64,000 nucleotides of DNA from Richelia sp. SL_2_1 (GCA_012033205.1 JAAUSO010000016.1:1-64000), one strand, 5' to 3'; shown: positions 38,070 through 47,545, counted from the first letter of the stretch. Made by a program: numbers and translations. The notes: generated by a model not told the origin, from the letters alone.

Positions 38070-38133
38070 AGAAGTCGGGTTTTTACAATCAATATCGGTA
38101 ACACCACAAAACAATCATAAAAACCCGACTTCT
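38070..38133. repeat. Palindromic interspersed element, copy 6
   Basis: Complete arms; interior ACAATCAATATCGGTAACACC almost identical to copy 7, so the pair is a recent tandem duplication. Confidence 0.85.
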
Positions 38134-38142
38134 TACCCCACG

Positions 38143-38205
38143 GAAGTCGGGTTTTTACAATCAATGTCGGTAACACCATAAAACAATCATAAAAACCCGA
38201 CTTCT
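38143..38205. repeat. Palindromic interspersed element, copy 7
   Basis: Tandem neighbour of copy 6, differing at only a few bases; ends 25 bases before the stop of the porin gene. Confidence 0.85.
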
Positions 38206-38229
38206 TAACCTGTTTCCTATTCCCTACTA

Positions 38230-39777
38230 CTAGAAAGTAAAGGTAGTTCTAAGAGTACCAATTACTGCATCATCATTGCTACTGTCGTTACCGGGTGCTG
38301 TCACCCAAATAACTCCCGGAGTAATGCTGATATTATCATTGACCTTATACTGATAAAATCCTTCAATATGATAGGAAGTATCTTGGTCTTTATCTAAACC
38401 AGCAATGGTAGAATCTGTTACTTTAGGAGTCATACCAAAAATTACTCCAGCTAAATTACCTTTTTTACCCAAATCAGGTAATCCCAAAGTCACAGCCCAG
38501 TTCCAGATATCTGCATTACCACGACTGCTAATATTTCCTGCGGTGGCTAAATTACGGGTATTTGTATAGCCAACCCAACCCCCTAACACCAAATTGTCGC
38601 TTAAACCTAGTGTTGCTTCAACGCCGTAGGAATTGCTAGAATACGGCACGTCTAAAGTTTCAGGGTCAGAATCAACCGCAGCTACGTTAGAAAAGGGACT
38701 CAAACTTGCACTATCACTACCAATTCCCAAACCTTGATTATAAGCGTTGATATAGGTAAGACCGACTTTAAAACGCTTACTCGGTTCAAAGGTAAGTTGT
38801 GCTAAAGCACCGTAAGGACCATTAAATATACCGTTTCCTGGACTGGGATCATTATTACTACTAGCTAAATAGCTCAAACTCAATGATAAACTATCCCCAA
38901 ACGCTTGGGTAATTCCCAATCCAGAACCATCCATTTGATAATAAATCGGGTTACGAGTACCAAACCTAGATAAAGCGCCTTCCGCACCATCACCATCAAA
39001 TTGGTTGACTGTATCTACCACATCATCCGCTGCACCTGCATTGGCGATCGCAATGACGTTGGTTGATTTAGTCAAGGGAAAACTATACCATAATGCGTCT
39101 AAATAAGCATTAGTATCCTCATCACCAGCAAAAGCTAGAGGAACTTCGGTATCGGGAACATTATTAGCTTGAATGCGGGTATACAGAGTGTCTTTACCAC
39201 TAAAAGTGGTAACAAAATTAATCCGCGCTCTTGTACCTAAAGTCGTGTTGTTGTCTGTTAAATTACCTTCAAAAGCATCAGTTACGGCTATAACTACTTC
39301 TCCCTCTAATTTGGAAGTTGTAGAGAATTGATTGGCTTCTAATTGAGCAGTTTTCGCTTCGACTGCATCTACTCTACCGCGTAATGTCGCCAATTCAGGA
39401 GAAAATTCTGATTGCAATCTTTTAATGGTTTCTAAATCTTCATTGCTAGTATTGCTGGTTGCGGTTGCGATTAGTTCGTTAACTCGATCCAAACAAGCAT
39501 TCAAACCGGCAGCAAATTCATATCTAGTTAATGCTCGATTACCGCGAAAAGTACCATTAGGATATCCAGCAATACAACCGTAACGTTCTACTAAAGATTG
39601 TAGTGCTTGAAATGCCCAATCTGTAGGTTGTACGTCAGAAAATTGAGAAACAGAAGTAACTTGTCCTAATGTTTCTTCTTGAATTTCAGTTTCTGCAATA
39701 GCAGTGTTGTTAATGAATAACGATGTTGCAAAAACGACGGGACTAACTAGTAGAAACTTCCACAAGTTTTTCTTCAT
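38230..39777 (-). CDS. Iron uptake porin (SLH-OprB family)
   Basis: A 515-aa outer-membrane porin from the ATG at 39777, which has GGAGAG at a good distance; the frame is open seven codons further. A signal peptide ends near AIAE. An SLH domain follows (FSDVQPTDWAFQALQSLVERYGCIAGYPNGTFRG and ALTRYEFAAGLNACLD), then a coiled coil (LQSEFSPELATLRGRVDAVEAK) and an OprB-type beta-barrel with a C-terminal Phe. In Synechocystis, proteins of this build take up inorganic iron. The SLH part binds peptidoglycan-linked polymer in cyanobacteria. Confidence 0.88.
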   Translation of the reverse strand: MKKNLWKFLLVSPVVFATSLFINNTAIAETEIQEETLGQVTSVSQFSDVQPTDWAFQALQSLVERYGCIAGYPNGTFRGNRALTRYEFAAGLNACLDRVNELIATATSNTSNEDLETIKRLQSEFSPELATLRGRVDAVEAKTAQLEANQFSTTSKLEGEVVIAVTDAFEGNLTDNNTTLGTRARINFVTTFSGKDTLYTRIQANNVPDTEVPLAFAGDEDTNAYLDALWYSFPLTKSTNVIAIANAGAADDVVDTVNQFDGDGAEGALSRFGTRNPIYYQMDGSGLGITQAFGDSLSLSLSYLASSNNDPSPGNGIFNGPYGALAQLTFEPSKRFKVGLTYINAYNQGLGIGSDSASLSPFSNVAAVDSDPETLDVPYSSNSYGVEATLGLSDNLVLGGWVGYTNTRNLATAGNISSRGNADIWNWAVTLGLPDLGKKGNLAGVIFGMTPKVTDSTIAGLDKDQDTSYHIEGFYQYKVNDNISITPGVIWVTAPGNDSSNDDAVIGTLRTTFTF

Positions 39778-40140
39778 GATGCTTAATTCTCTCCTCACAC
39801 GTAAATTTAGAAAAATTTAGAAAAATCAAAAATACAGATATGCAGATGTTACGGGTTTAATCCCTGATGTTTATCGACTAATGATTACGAATAAACTAGA
39901 TATCGGAAAACTAAACGGAAACGGAATACACCCTAAATCAAAAAATCAACAACCGGATTTCTATTAATTAAATATTGATGCGAGTAATTTTACTCAATAT
40001 CAAGATTTTATGTGTTATACATTACTAAGAAACCCGGTTTTTATGGGGTACAAGATACAATCAAAAAGTTACTAATAGCATAACCAAAAGTTAATCAGAC
40101 TTATTATTAACTACTTAGCTTCCACTGTCAATTATTCTTT
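39778..40140. other. AT-rich gap between porin and znuA
   Basis: Contains the likely porin promoter and a half palindromic element (AGAAACCCGGTTTTT at 40028). No gene is seen. Confidence 0.5.
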
Positions 40141-41169
40141 CTAGAAAGCCGTATATTTACCTCCCAAACCTTCCACAATGGCTTTAGTATTAGCAATTAG
40201 CTTTTTTTGATAAGTGTCAGCATCTGTTCCCGGTTCGCCTAAACCATCAGCATATAATTTTTGCTCAGAAACCTTCACATTCGCTTCTTGAGCAACTCTT
40301 TCAATCAGTTTAGAACTATGAGTACTTTCAGCAAAAATTGTCGGTACGTTCTCTTGCTTAATTTGTTTTACTAGTTCAGCTATTCTGGCTGCTGTTGGTT
40401 GTGCTTCAGTACTCAAACCTTCGATAGCACCTTCGTACTCAATATTATATGCTTGAGTATAGTAACCTAAAGCATCGTGGGTGGTAACTAATTTACGTTG
40501 ATTTGCAGGTATTGTAGCGATATTTTTTTGAATCCAGCTATCGATTTGTTTGATTTCTCCGGTCACTTTTTCCGCATTAGTTGCATATAATTGAGCATTA
40601 TCTGGAGAAACTTTCTCTAAATTACTACGAATAGCTTCTACCATTTGAACGCCATTTTGAGGATTATGCCATACATGGGGGTCTGGTGCTTTTTCTTCAG
40701 AATGTTTTTCTTCTCCCTCATGTTCCTCATGATCATGGTCATGTGCTTCCCCTATAATCGGTTTGGGTACTGCAACTTCATGAACTGCTACTTTCGGGGC
40801 TGTATTACTACTCGCTTCAACTAATTTGATGATACTCGGTTCAAAATCATAACCACCGTACAAAACTAATTTAGCTTGTTCAATTGCTTTACGGTCATCA
40901 GGTTTGGGCTGATATGTGTGGGGATCTGAACCTGCATCTACCAAACACTTCAAATCAACTGTTTCAGCAGCTACTTGTTTGGTTAAGTCGCAAAGTACGC
41001 TTGTAGTGGCTACAACCAAGGGACGTTCTCCCGTAGTCGCGCTGGTATTCACCGCAGAATCATTTTCCGTGCCAGATTTGGAGTTAACTTGCTCATTGCC
41101 ACCACAGCTAATTATACCGATAGCTAAAGTTAATGCTGCAATTGCATTAAGAGGTAATTTTCTAAACAT
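40141..41169 (-). CDS. znuA: Zinc ABC transporter substrate-binding protein
   Basis: A 342-aa cluster A-I binding protein. Lipobox-like GIISC with Cys22 suggests a lipid anchor. Metal ligands are visible: His84 in DPHTYQP, His165/His168 in PDPHVWHNP, a later His in TTHDALGYY, and an acidic residue near the C-terminus. A charged loop rich in His (143-156, HDHDHEEHEGEEKH) precedes the second ligand group, which marks zinc rather than manganese proteins. Two Fur/Zur-type boxes are upstream. The ZnuB and ZnuC partners are not in this window. Confidence 0.9.
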   Translation of the reverse strand: MFRKLPLNAIAALTLAIGIISCGGNEQVNSKSGTENDSAVNTSATTGERPLVVATTSVLCDLTKQVAAETVDLKCLVDAGSDPHTYQPKPDDRKAIEQAKLVLYGGYDFEPSIIKLVEASSNTAPKVAVHEVAVPKPIIGEAHDHDHEEHEGEEKHSEEKAPDPHVWHNPQNGVQMVEAIRSNLEKVSPDNAQLYATNAEKVTGEIKQIDSWIQKNIATIPANQRKLVTTHDALGYYTQAYNIEYEGAIEGLSTEAQPTAARIAELVKQIKQENVPTIFAESTHSSKLIERVAQEANVKVSEQKLYADGLGEPGTDADTYQKKLIANTKAIVEGLGGKYTAF

Positions 41170-41193
41170 TACTTATGAGAATCGTACAATAAA

Positions 41194-41208
41194 TGATAAT
41201 CGTTATCA
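41194..41208. promoter_or_regulatory. Zur-type box upstream of znuA
   Basis: TGATAATCGTTATCA is a 7-1-7 inverted repeat matching TGATAATnATTATCA at 13 of 14 positions, 25 bases before the znuA start. The neighbouring gene favours Zur over Fur, but the two boxes cannot be told apart by sequence alone. Confidence 0.8.
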
Positions 41209-41252
41209 TACAGCAGCTATTGCACTATGTGAAGTAAGTTTTTAACATGAAA

Positions 41253-41267
41253 TAATTATCATTATCA
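41253..41267. promoter_or_regulatory. Second Fur/Zur-type box upstream of znuA
   Basis: TAATTATCATTATCA matches the same palindrome at 12 of 14 positions, and the surrounding sequence contains two GATAAT hexamers on the minus strand. Confidence 0.55.
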
Positions 41268-41441
41268 TACAGTAAAAATTAATTTTGATCATACTCCTAT
41301 CCCGCTCGAAAATTACCTATTTCTATGAAACCTCTTTCAAGAAGCGTACTCTGCGTCTAGAAGGGTTTTTTTAATCGGTAATCTTCTGCCGGGAAGGGAG
41401 TAATACTGTTAGGTTCGGATACTAGTAATTTTCTATTACCA

Positions 41442-41492
41442 ATTACCCATTACCAATTACCAATTACCAATTACCCATTACCCATTACCAAA
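41442..41492. repeat. CAATTAC/CCATTAC heptamer tandem repeat
   Basis: Seven heptamer units directly before the Zur-type box of the next gene. Confidence 0.9.
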
Positions 41493-41506
41493 ATCAAATG
41501 CTATCA

Positions 41507-41521
41507 TGATAACGATTATCA
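41507..41521. promoter_or_regulatory. Zur-type box in front of flavoprotein gene
   Basis: TGATAACGATTATCA (13 of 14 matches) lies only 13 bases before the ATG at 41535, so a bound repressor would cover the promoter or leader. Confidence 0.8.
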
Positions 41522-41534
41522 TTACGAAAAATGT

Positions 41535-42776
41535 ATGGAAAGTAATCCACCACACCTTTTGAAGAAAATCGACTTAGCGATTATTGGTGCTGGACCTCAT
41601 GCTTTGACTTTGGTTGCTCATTTACTACAAAAAAGGCAAAAAATCCATTCCAAAATTGCGGTGTTTGATCCTAATGGGAAATGGATGAATCAGTGGGAGC
41701 ATCAATTTGCTGCATTGGAAATAGCACATTTACGTTCTCCTGCTGTTCATCATCCAGATCCGAATCCTTTTGCATTACGTAAGTTTGCTGAGTCTCGTGG
41801 AAATGAATTTTACCCGCCCTACGATTTACCGGGAACTCGGTTATTTAACGATTTTTGTCAAGATGTAATTCACCGTTGCGATTTAGAGAATATAGTTATA
41901 GGTGAAAAAGTAACTCGAATTCAACCATTACATAATCCCTTATTGTCGCGGTTTCGTTTATGGTTGGGTTCAGGGGAATCAATTCTAGCGCGTCGGGTGG
42001 TGTTAGCAACTGGTAGCAGTCAAATACAAATACCAGATTGGGTAAATCAGATAAATACAAAATATCCCGAAGATAAACTAATTCATTCTCATCTAATAGA
42101 TTTACGTCAATTATATTTAGCTGGTGAAAGAGTATTGATTATTGGTGGAGGATTAACCAGCGGACATTTAGCAGTGGGTGCGATATCTCGCGGTGCAGAA
42201 GTGCAGATATCGATGCGACGACAATTGCAAGAAAAGATATTTGATGCAGATGCAGGTTGGTTAGGACCGAAATATTTGAAAGGATTTTTTGCGGAATCAA
42301 ATTTTGAACAACGTTTTCAAATGATTCAACAAGCACGTAACGGTGGTTCGATGACACCTGCAATGGGAATCAAGCTGCGACAACAAGTGCGTCATGGTAA
42401 GCTGAAAATTCAGGAAAATATTCAAGTAGTTAAAGCTGAATGGACAGATAATCATTGGTTGGTGAAATTTACTGATGGAAGCGAATATGAATGCGAACGC
42501 ATTTGGTTATCTACCGGAACACGTTTTGATGTCAATTGCGAACCTTTATTAGAAGAAGTTAGCAAGTCATATCCAATTCCTGTGGTGAATGGTTTACCAG
42601 TTTTAGATGGTAATTTACAGTGGAAAGGTTGCTCATTATTTATTATGGGTGGTTTAGCGGCTTTACAAGTTGGACCAACAGCACGAAATTTATCGGGTGC
42701 AAGAATGGCTAGTGAGAAAATGCTCAAAGCTATTATTAAATCTCATGTTGTTCAAAGTCAAGCGAAGTCAGCGTAA
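41535..42776 (+). CDS. FAD/NAD(P)-dependent oxidoreductase, metal-regulated
   Basis: A 413-aa flavoprotein with two Rossmann motifs: an FAD site at LAIIGAGPHALTL (14-25) and an NAD(P) site at VLIIGGGLTSGHLAV (200-214). ATG motifs are VVLATGSSQ (155-163) and the STGTRFD segment. The layout resembles the flavin monooxygenase/lysine-ornithine N-hydroxylase group (COG4529-like), but the family is broad and no substrate can be given. A Zur-type box sits 13 bases upstream, so it should be induced when zinc (or iron) is scarce. Metallophore synthesis or thiol/redox repair are possibilities. Confidence 0.82.
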   Translation: MESNPPHLLKKIDLAIIGAGPHALTLVAHLLQKRQKIHSKIAVFDPNGKWMNQWEHQFAALEIAHLRSPAVHHPDPNPFALRKFAESRGNEFYPPYDLPGTRLFNDFCQDVIHRCDLENIVIGEKVTRIQPLHNPLLSRFRLWLGSGESILARRVVLATGSSQIQIPDWVNQINTKYPEDKLIHSHLIDLRQLYLAGERVLIIGGGLTSGHLAVGAISRGAEVQISMRRQLQEKIFDADAGWLGPKYLKGFFAESNFEQRFQMIQQARNGGSMTPAMGIKLRQQVRHGKLKIQENIQVVKAEWTDNHWLVKFTDGSEYECERIWLSTGTRFDVNCEPLLEEVSKSYPIPVVNGLPVLDGNLQWKGCSLFIMGGLAALQVGPTARNLSGARMASEKMLKAIIKSHVVQSQAKSA

Positions 42777-42880
42777 TCAGTTGACAGTTGATAGTTGATA
42801 GTTGATGGTTGATGGTTGATGGTGGTTAGTTGATAACTGTTACCTGATAACTGATAACTGTTAACTGATAACTGTTTTTT
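42776..42880. repeat. GTTGATA/TTGATGG heptamer repeat
   Basis: Mixed heptamer units fill the convergent gap after the flavoprotein gene. Confidence 0.85.
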
Positions 42881-42895
42881 GGAGAAATTTAATTT

Positions 42896-43969
42896 TCAAG
42901 AAAAACCAAGTCCACGACTAGCTTTAGACCAAATTATGACTTCTCCATTTTGACCTCCAGCAGCAATTTTACTTGCTTGGGGATGCCATGCAACACAAGA
43001 AAAGCCGTTATTAGCACCTTGGAGAACAATTGATAGTTTCTTGGCTTTCTTCCATAAACAAAGCCAACCGTCAGCAGCAGCAGAAGCAAGCATCAAGCTA
43101 TCGGGTGCAAATTCTATTGCTTCGACAATATCGCTGTGATTGCTTAATACAGTCGCACCCCAACCCAAAGATGTGTCATCTTGTTTTTCCCATACAACTA
43201 TACCTTCGGCGCTAGAAGATGCTAATAATGGTTCTTTTTTAGATGTACTAACTTTTGACCATGCTAAATGACGAATTTTACCAGGAAAACCATGCATTAA
43301 CCAAGGCTCGGCTTGTTTAGCATTAATAATAAAATCTGTTTGCAATACACAGATAGTTCGATCCATATTACCCGAAGCAATATATTTACCATCTTGAGAC
43401 CAAGCTACAGTAAGACTAGCGGATGGTACACTAAAAAAATATGGGTCTTCATCCCATTGATGAGAACGCCAAATTTTCACGCCTTGATAACCAGCAATAG
43501 CCAGAAATTTACCATCATGACTCCACTCAATACTCAGCACTGAAGAATTATCAAAGTTTAAGCTGACAACAATTTCTTGAATGTCTGCATCCCAAACCTG
43601 TACATAACGTCCCAAACTAAAAGCTAGTAAATTGTTGCAGGGACTCCATGCTAATTTATCTACCCAAGCCGGTGCATTTTCCAAAGTAGCAACAACTTGA
43701 TTATTAGAAGTACTCCAGATTTTTACTTTACCATCTTGTCCCCCTACTGCAAGAAATTGTCCATCCGCAGAAAAACTCATTCCATCAATAGATGTATTAG
43801 TTACTTCTTGCAAAGCTATCAATTCTTTTTCTACTAATAACTTCACTTCCCCACCCGCAGAAGTCATCGCTAAAGTATTACCATCAGCAGACCAATTTAT
43901 AGCGGTTACATAATCAGAAAGTGTACAATTCCAATGCAAATCAAAGTCAGTAGATTTAATTGTTTTCAT
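42896..43969 (-). CDS. WD40 repeat protein
   Basis: A 357-aa protein made of about seven WD40 blades (for example INWSADGNTLAMTSAGGEVKL, LAWSPCNNLLAFSLGRYVQVW, VAWSQDGKYIASGNMD and VAWHPQASKIAAGGQNGEVIIW). No other domain, signal peptide or membrane helix is visible, so it is a soluble seven-bladed propeller that probably acts as a binding scaffold. It is convergent with the Zur-box flavoprotein gene. A direct link to metal supply is only positional. Confidence 0.88.
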   Translation of the reverse strand: MKTIKSTDFDLHWNCTLSDYVTAINWSADGNTLAMTSAGGEVKLLVEKELIALQEVTNTSIDGMSFSADGQFLAVGGQDGKVKIWSTSNNQVVATLENAPAWVDKLAWSPCNNLLAFSLGRYVQVWDADIQEIVVSLNFDNSSVLSIEWSHDGKFLAIAGYQGVKIWRSHQWDEDPYFFSVPSASLTVAWSQDGKYIASGNMDRTICVLQTDFIINAKQAEPWLMHGFPGKIRHLAWSKVSTSKKEPLLASSSAEGIVVWEKQDDTSLGWGATVLSNHSDIVEAIEFAPDSLMLASAAADGWLCLWKKAKKLSIVLQGANNGFSCVAWHPQASKIAAGGQNGEVIIWSKASRGLGFS

Positions 43970-44108
43970 TTTATTTTACCTTTTTCAATCGATTTTCTCT
44001 GTTTGCAAAAAATAGCCGTTATTGAGTTTTGTTTGTAAATTTACATTTTCTATCTAATATAGCAACTACTAGTCCAAATCATTAATTATCAAGGGTAATT
44101 TAAGGTTC

Positions 44109-44169
44109 GTAGTTGCGCTGTCTTCGCCTCATCCACCAGGAATCCAGAGGGAACCAAGCCCAACTACAA
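44109..44169. repeat. Inverted repeat GTAGTTG...CAACTAC
   Basis: A seven-base inverted pair (GTAGTTG at 44110 and CAACTAC at about 44162) encloses some 45 bases. It resembles intergenic repeats seen in other Nostocales, but only one copy is in this window. Confidence 0.4.
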
Positions 44170-44249
44170 TAGAGTTAGCGATCGCCAGTGGAATTTGAGA
44201 ATTTGTAGTTGTGAATCACACTGGCTTTATTTTTCACCAGAAATAAACT

Positions 44250-45683
44250 TTATTGAATTTCGTATCTCGTAATAATTGTTACTCCTCTTCTGCCATTAGA
44301 ACTAGGTTTGAGTTTCCATTTACGGGCTAAACTCAAATGGTAATTGTCTAATCTGCTGTTTCCGCTACCACTAACCAAGTCCACATTAATCACATTACCT
44401 TGAGCATCAGTATCGACAGATACCGTTACGTTACCTTCTATTTCATTTGCTTTTGCCCAAGACGGATAGCTTGTATTACATCGCCGACAGGCAGCACGTC
44501 CGTCGCCATCACCAACTAAATCACCCGTTCCTTTACCTAATCCATTTCCATTATTAGTATCATTAGTACTGGGTGTAGTTGCAACTTCATTACCTCCAGT
44601 AATAGGTCGTTTTCTTCTAGGAGCATTATCGCTACTTTCGCCGGTAGAAGCATTACTATTACTATTACTAGAAGAATCAGGTAAGGAGGGTGCTGTATCT
44701 CGGTTTTCTCTAATTCCCGAAAGAGTATCTCTTAAGTTTTGATTGTCTTGTTGACTTGGTTGTGTTGGTGGTTCTATGGGAGGATTAACAGGAGCAGGAA
44801 TTTCTCGTGCTGTTCTAGAATCTCGTTGTTGTGCAAGCAAATTTTTTAAATCTTCCGAGGCTTGACTTGGCTGTGTTGGTGGTTCGATGGGAGGTTCAAC
44901 GGGGGCAGGAAGTTCTCGTGCTGTTCTAGAATCTCGTTCTTCTGCGAGTTCACGCAAACGCCTTAAATCTTCCGAAGTTTTCGGTTGCGGTATTGGTGGT
45001 TCTGGAGGAGTAACGACTGTTGTTCTAGAATCTCGTTCTTGTGCAAGTAAACGTCTTAAATCTTCGGAAGCTTGATTTGGCTGTGTTGGTGGTTCAATGG
45101 GAGGTTCAACAGGAGCAGGAATTTCCTGTGGTATTCTAGATTCCGGCTCCGGTTGTGTAGGAATATTATTCTCAGGGATTGGTTGTGGATTTTGTTCTGG
45201 AATAACTGGTGATAATGGTTCTTTGAATGGTTCAAAAGGGATTCGTTTTGGTTTCGGAAGGGGTTCTGTTACGGATGGTGCTTCGGGAGTAATTCTGGGT
45301 TGTGTCGGTATAGGTTCAGGTAAAGAAGTTGGACTTCCACCGCTAATTTGAGATTCGGGGTTAGGAATTTCTAAATCCGGTTCAATTTTAGTTATATCGG
45401 GAACAGGAGGCTTTATTTCTGGCTCTTTTGGGATTTTTTCTAATTTAGGCTCGATTTTTTGCGGTTCTGGTTTTGGTTTTATTTCTTCTATAGGAATATC
45501 AAGAAGAGTTATTTCAACTGGTTCCTCCTCAACTTGGGGAATTCTCTTTAACAGCCTGCCAATACCCGAAGCTAACAACACAATATGAAATAGTAGCGAG
45601 CCGGCTAAACTACACGCTAAAAAAATTCGTAGAGCTTTTAATTCTCTCTCTCGCTGTTGTAGCACTGTATTTGCAAAGCTCAT
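44250..45683 (-). CDS. tonB: TonB family energy transducer
   Basis: A 477-aa TonB protein. One membrane helix lies at about 17-40, followed by a very long Pro/Glu-rich spacer and a TonB C-terminal domain (about 400-477: YPSWAKANEIEGNVTVSVDTDAQGNV and ARKWKLKPSS). The spacer has four related blocks at about 188-221, 222-254, 258-291 and 295-329, with the core PPIEPPTQP..ASEDLRRLLAQ and ERDSRT. A CRRC pair sits just before the C-terminal domain. With ExbB and ExbD (divergent, 420 bases away) it powers the TonB receptors of this region. Confidence 0.9.
   Translation of the reverse strand: MSFANTVLQQRERELKALRIFLACSLAGSLLFHIVLLASGIGRLLKRIPQVEEEPVEITLLDIPIEEIKPKPEPQKIEPKLEKIPKEPEIKPPVPDITKIEPDLEIPNPESQISGGSPTSLPEPIPTQPRITPEAPSVTEPLPKPKRIPFEPFKEPLSPVIPEQNPQPIPENNIPTQPEPESRIPQEIPAPVEPPIEPPTQPNQASEDLRRLLAQERDSRTTVVTPPEPPIPQPKTSEDLRRLRELAEERDSRTARELPAPVEPPIEPPTQPSQASEDLKNLLAQQRDSRTAREIPAPVNPPIEPPTQPSQQDNQNLRDTLSGIRENRDTAPSLPDSSSNSNSNASTGESSDNAPRRKRPITGGNEVATTPSTNDTNNGNGLGKGTGDLVGDGDGRAACRRCNTSYPSWAKANEIEGNVTVSVDTDAQGNVINVDLVSGSGNSRLDNYHLSLARKWKLKPSSNGRRGVTIITRYEIQ
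44696..45125 (-). repeat. Four in-gene repeats in the TonB spacer
   Basis: Each unit is about 33-40 codons; both the protein and DNA copies are visible (GGTTGTGTTGGTGGTTC and CTAGAATCTCGTTCTTGTGC type blocks recur). Copy number could vary between strains and change how far TonB reaches. Confidence 0.8.
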
Positions 45684-46103
45684 GGTTAAAATCTATTAAT
45701 AATTGATATACTTTTGCATTAACTTAGAATTTTAGAATAATTAATTATAAAAGTCAATCAATTTTTTAAATTATTACTTAATAATCTGTTGCAATTATCA
45801 GATTAAATATACCTTTAACTTCAAGTTCAAATTACATTGCGATCGCAAATACCATTGTCAGAATAAAAACGCTCAAAGTCTTGATATTGCATTTATTGAA
45901 TATCTATAGTATTGATAATTGCCTTTGTACAGCACGTTCTTTAATAAAGTAAAAATACCTTGAGACTGAATTTTGTGTTGATTTTTAATACCTCAAATAG
46001 ATTGACATTTATTATCATCTGTTATAAGTTGATTTGATAAGTTCTGTCATCTGCGCCTTTTGACGGTAGTAGTGACTTTTATTAATGTACTTGAGAGCTA
46101 TAC
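45684..46103. other. Divergent promoter region of tonB and exbB
   Basis: AT-rich, one HIP1 octamer at about 45839. The segment TATTATCATCTGTTATAA (46014) is a loose relative of a Fur/Zur box, too weak to call. No gene is seen. Confidence 0.5.
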
Positions 46104-46754
46104 ATGGGAATACAGAATCTATTCTCCGCAGGTGGCATTGTGATGATACCACTGCTGGGTTTTTCAATATTGGCATTAGCGCTGATTGTGGAAAGAATAA
46201 GGTTTTGGCTGAAAATAAATAATCGTCAAACTAAAGTAGTACGAGATGTTTTAAATCTCTATCGTCGGAACAATATCGTCGGTGCAATTGATGGATTGAG
46301 AAAGAACGCAGATTTACCTATCGCTCGGATGTTTCTGACTGCTTTAGAGTTAGAAGAACCGACTCCGGAAGAGTTTCGTTTAGCATTGGAAAGTGAAGCA
46401 CAAGCGGAAATTCCTTTACTCAAACGTTTTCAAACTATATTTGATACTATAATTTCTCTGGCACCGTTATTAGGTCTTCTTGGTACAGTATTAGGACTAA
46501 TTGGTTCCTTTGCTTCTTTAAATCTTGGTAATGTGGGTGGTTCTCAAACAACGGATGTCGTTGGTGGTATTAGTGAAGCTTTGGTTTCCACTGCTGCGGG
46601 ATTGATTGTAGCAATTTTCACGCTTTTATTTGCCAATACCTTTCGAGCAATGTATCAAAGACAAATGGCATTGATTCAAGAATACGGTGGAGAGTTAGAA
46701 TTGCTTTACCGTCGTCGTTACGAAAGAGGAATAAAAGATTATGCGTCTACCTGA
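46104..46754 (+). CDS. exbB: ExbB/TolQ proton channel protein
   Basis: A 216-aa MotA/TolQ/ExbB family protein. Three membrane helices: about 12-32, then, after a cytoplasmic loop, SLAPLLGLLGTVLGLIGSF, and ALVSTAAGLIVAIFTLLFAN. The helices carry the conserved small and Thr residues that line the proton path. It forms the inner-membrane motor with ExbD and TonB. It overlaps exbD by 14 bases. Confidence 0.93.
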   Translation: MGIQNLFSAGGIVMIPLLGFSILALALIVERIRFWLKINNRQTKVVRDVLNLYRRNNIVGAIDGLRKNADLPIARMFLTALELEEPTPEEFRLALESEAQAEIPLLKRFQTIFDTIISLAPLLGLLGTVLGLIGSFASLNLGNVGGSQTTDVVGGISEALVSTAAGLIVAIFTLLFANTFRAMYQRQMALIQEYGGELELLYRRRYERGIKDYAST

Positions 46755-47145
46755 TGAACCTGATGTACCAGCGCAAATTAATATCGTCCCCATGATAGAT
46801 GTGATATTTGCAATTTTGACATTTTTTGTGATGTCAACATTGTTTTTAACTCGTCAAGAAGGATTACCAGTAAATTTACCCCAAGCATCCACCGCGAAAC
46901 AAGCAGCTGAGCCAGCAAGAGTGACTTTGACAGTAGACAAGACTGGAAATTTATTTTTGAACAAGCAGCCGATTACTTTGGAAACATTAGAAGCGGGGGT
47001 GAAAGAACAAGTCAAACCCGAACAGCCTTTAATGGTGGTGTTGAATGCTGATGAAGGGGTGAATCACGGTAAAATTGTTGAGGTTATGGATAAAGTCCGA
47101 CGGGTGAAGGGTGCATCTTTAGCTATCGCCACTCGTCGAGATTAA
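46741..47145 (+). CDS. exbD: ExbD/TolR biopolymer transport protein
   Basis: A 134-aa protein with one membrane helix (about 17-37) that holds the essential Asp of the family (Asp20 in IVPMIDVIFAIL), followed by a periplasmic domain (VNLPQASTAK, LFLNKQPITLETL, ADEGVNHGKIVEVMDKVR). The start lies inside the exbB end, so the two are translationally coupled. Confidence 0.93.
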   Translation: MRLPDEPDVPAQINIVPMIDVIFAILTFFVMSTLFLTRQEGLPVNLPQASTAKQAAEPARVTLTVDKTGNLFLNKQPITLETLEAGVKEQVKPEQPLMVVLNADEGVNHGKIVEVMDKVRRVKGASLAIATRRD

Positions 47146-47545
47146 TTGAATCAACCAACCGTATTCTTATTGGTTTTATTGTCATCAAAATATGCATCTG
47201 TGAGTACCCCCTATCAGTTATCAGTTAACAGTGAACAGTTAACAATCTCACAGAAGTCGGGTTTTTACGAGCAATATCCATAACAAGCTTATAACACTCA
47301 TAAAAACCCGACTTCTTTACCCACGAAAAATTCAGGTTTTACCAATTGATAATAGATAATTGTCAATTATAAATTGTTCTTTATTCCAATCCTCTACCCG
47401 GTATTGGGAGAGGTTAATGATCAATTGTCAATTCTTGAAAGTTTCTTTTGTTGGGAAACACTAATCGAGGATTCAGCATCGAATTCACGTATATTTAAAT
47501 CCGATCAAAACAAAGTTAAATAAATAAATTTTCGCAAAAAAACAT
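47146..47545. other. Intergenic region
   Basis: Holds a TCAGTTA/ACAGTTA repeat (47215-47243) and palindromic element copy 8, which could end the exbBD transcript. No gene is seen. Confidence 0.55.
47252..47316. repeat. Palindromic interspersed element, copy 8
   Basis: Complete arms, about 107 bases after the exbD stop. Confidence 0.85.

Larger units (their letters stand above)
37553..38229. other. Intergenic region with a gene remnant and two palindromes
   Basis: Holds a short decayed ORF (37689-37818, minus), a GGGGAAGTAAGCTACGAG repeat at about 38043 (a relative is at 56956) and palindromic copies 6 and 7 in tandem. No intact gene. Confidence 0.6.

Noticed and set aside
38070-38205. Two palindromic repeats in tandem taken as a mini CRISPR
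   Set aside because: The same element occurs singly elsewhere between genes, and the separating sequence is part of the element.
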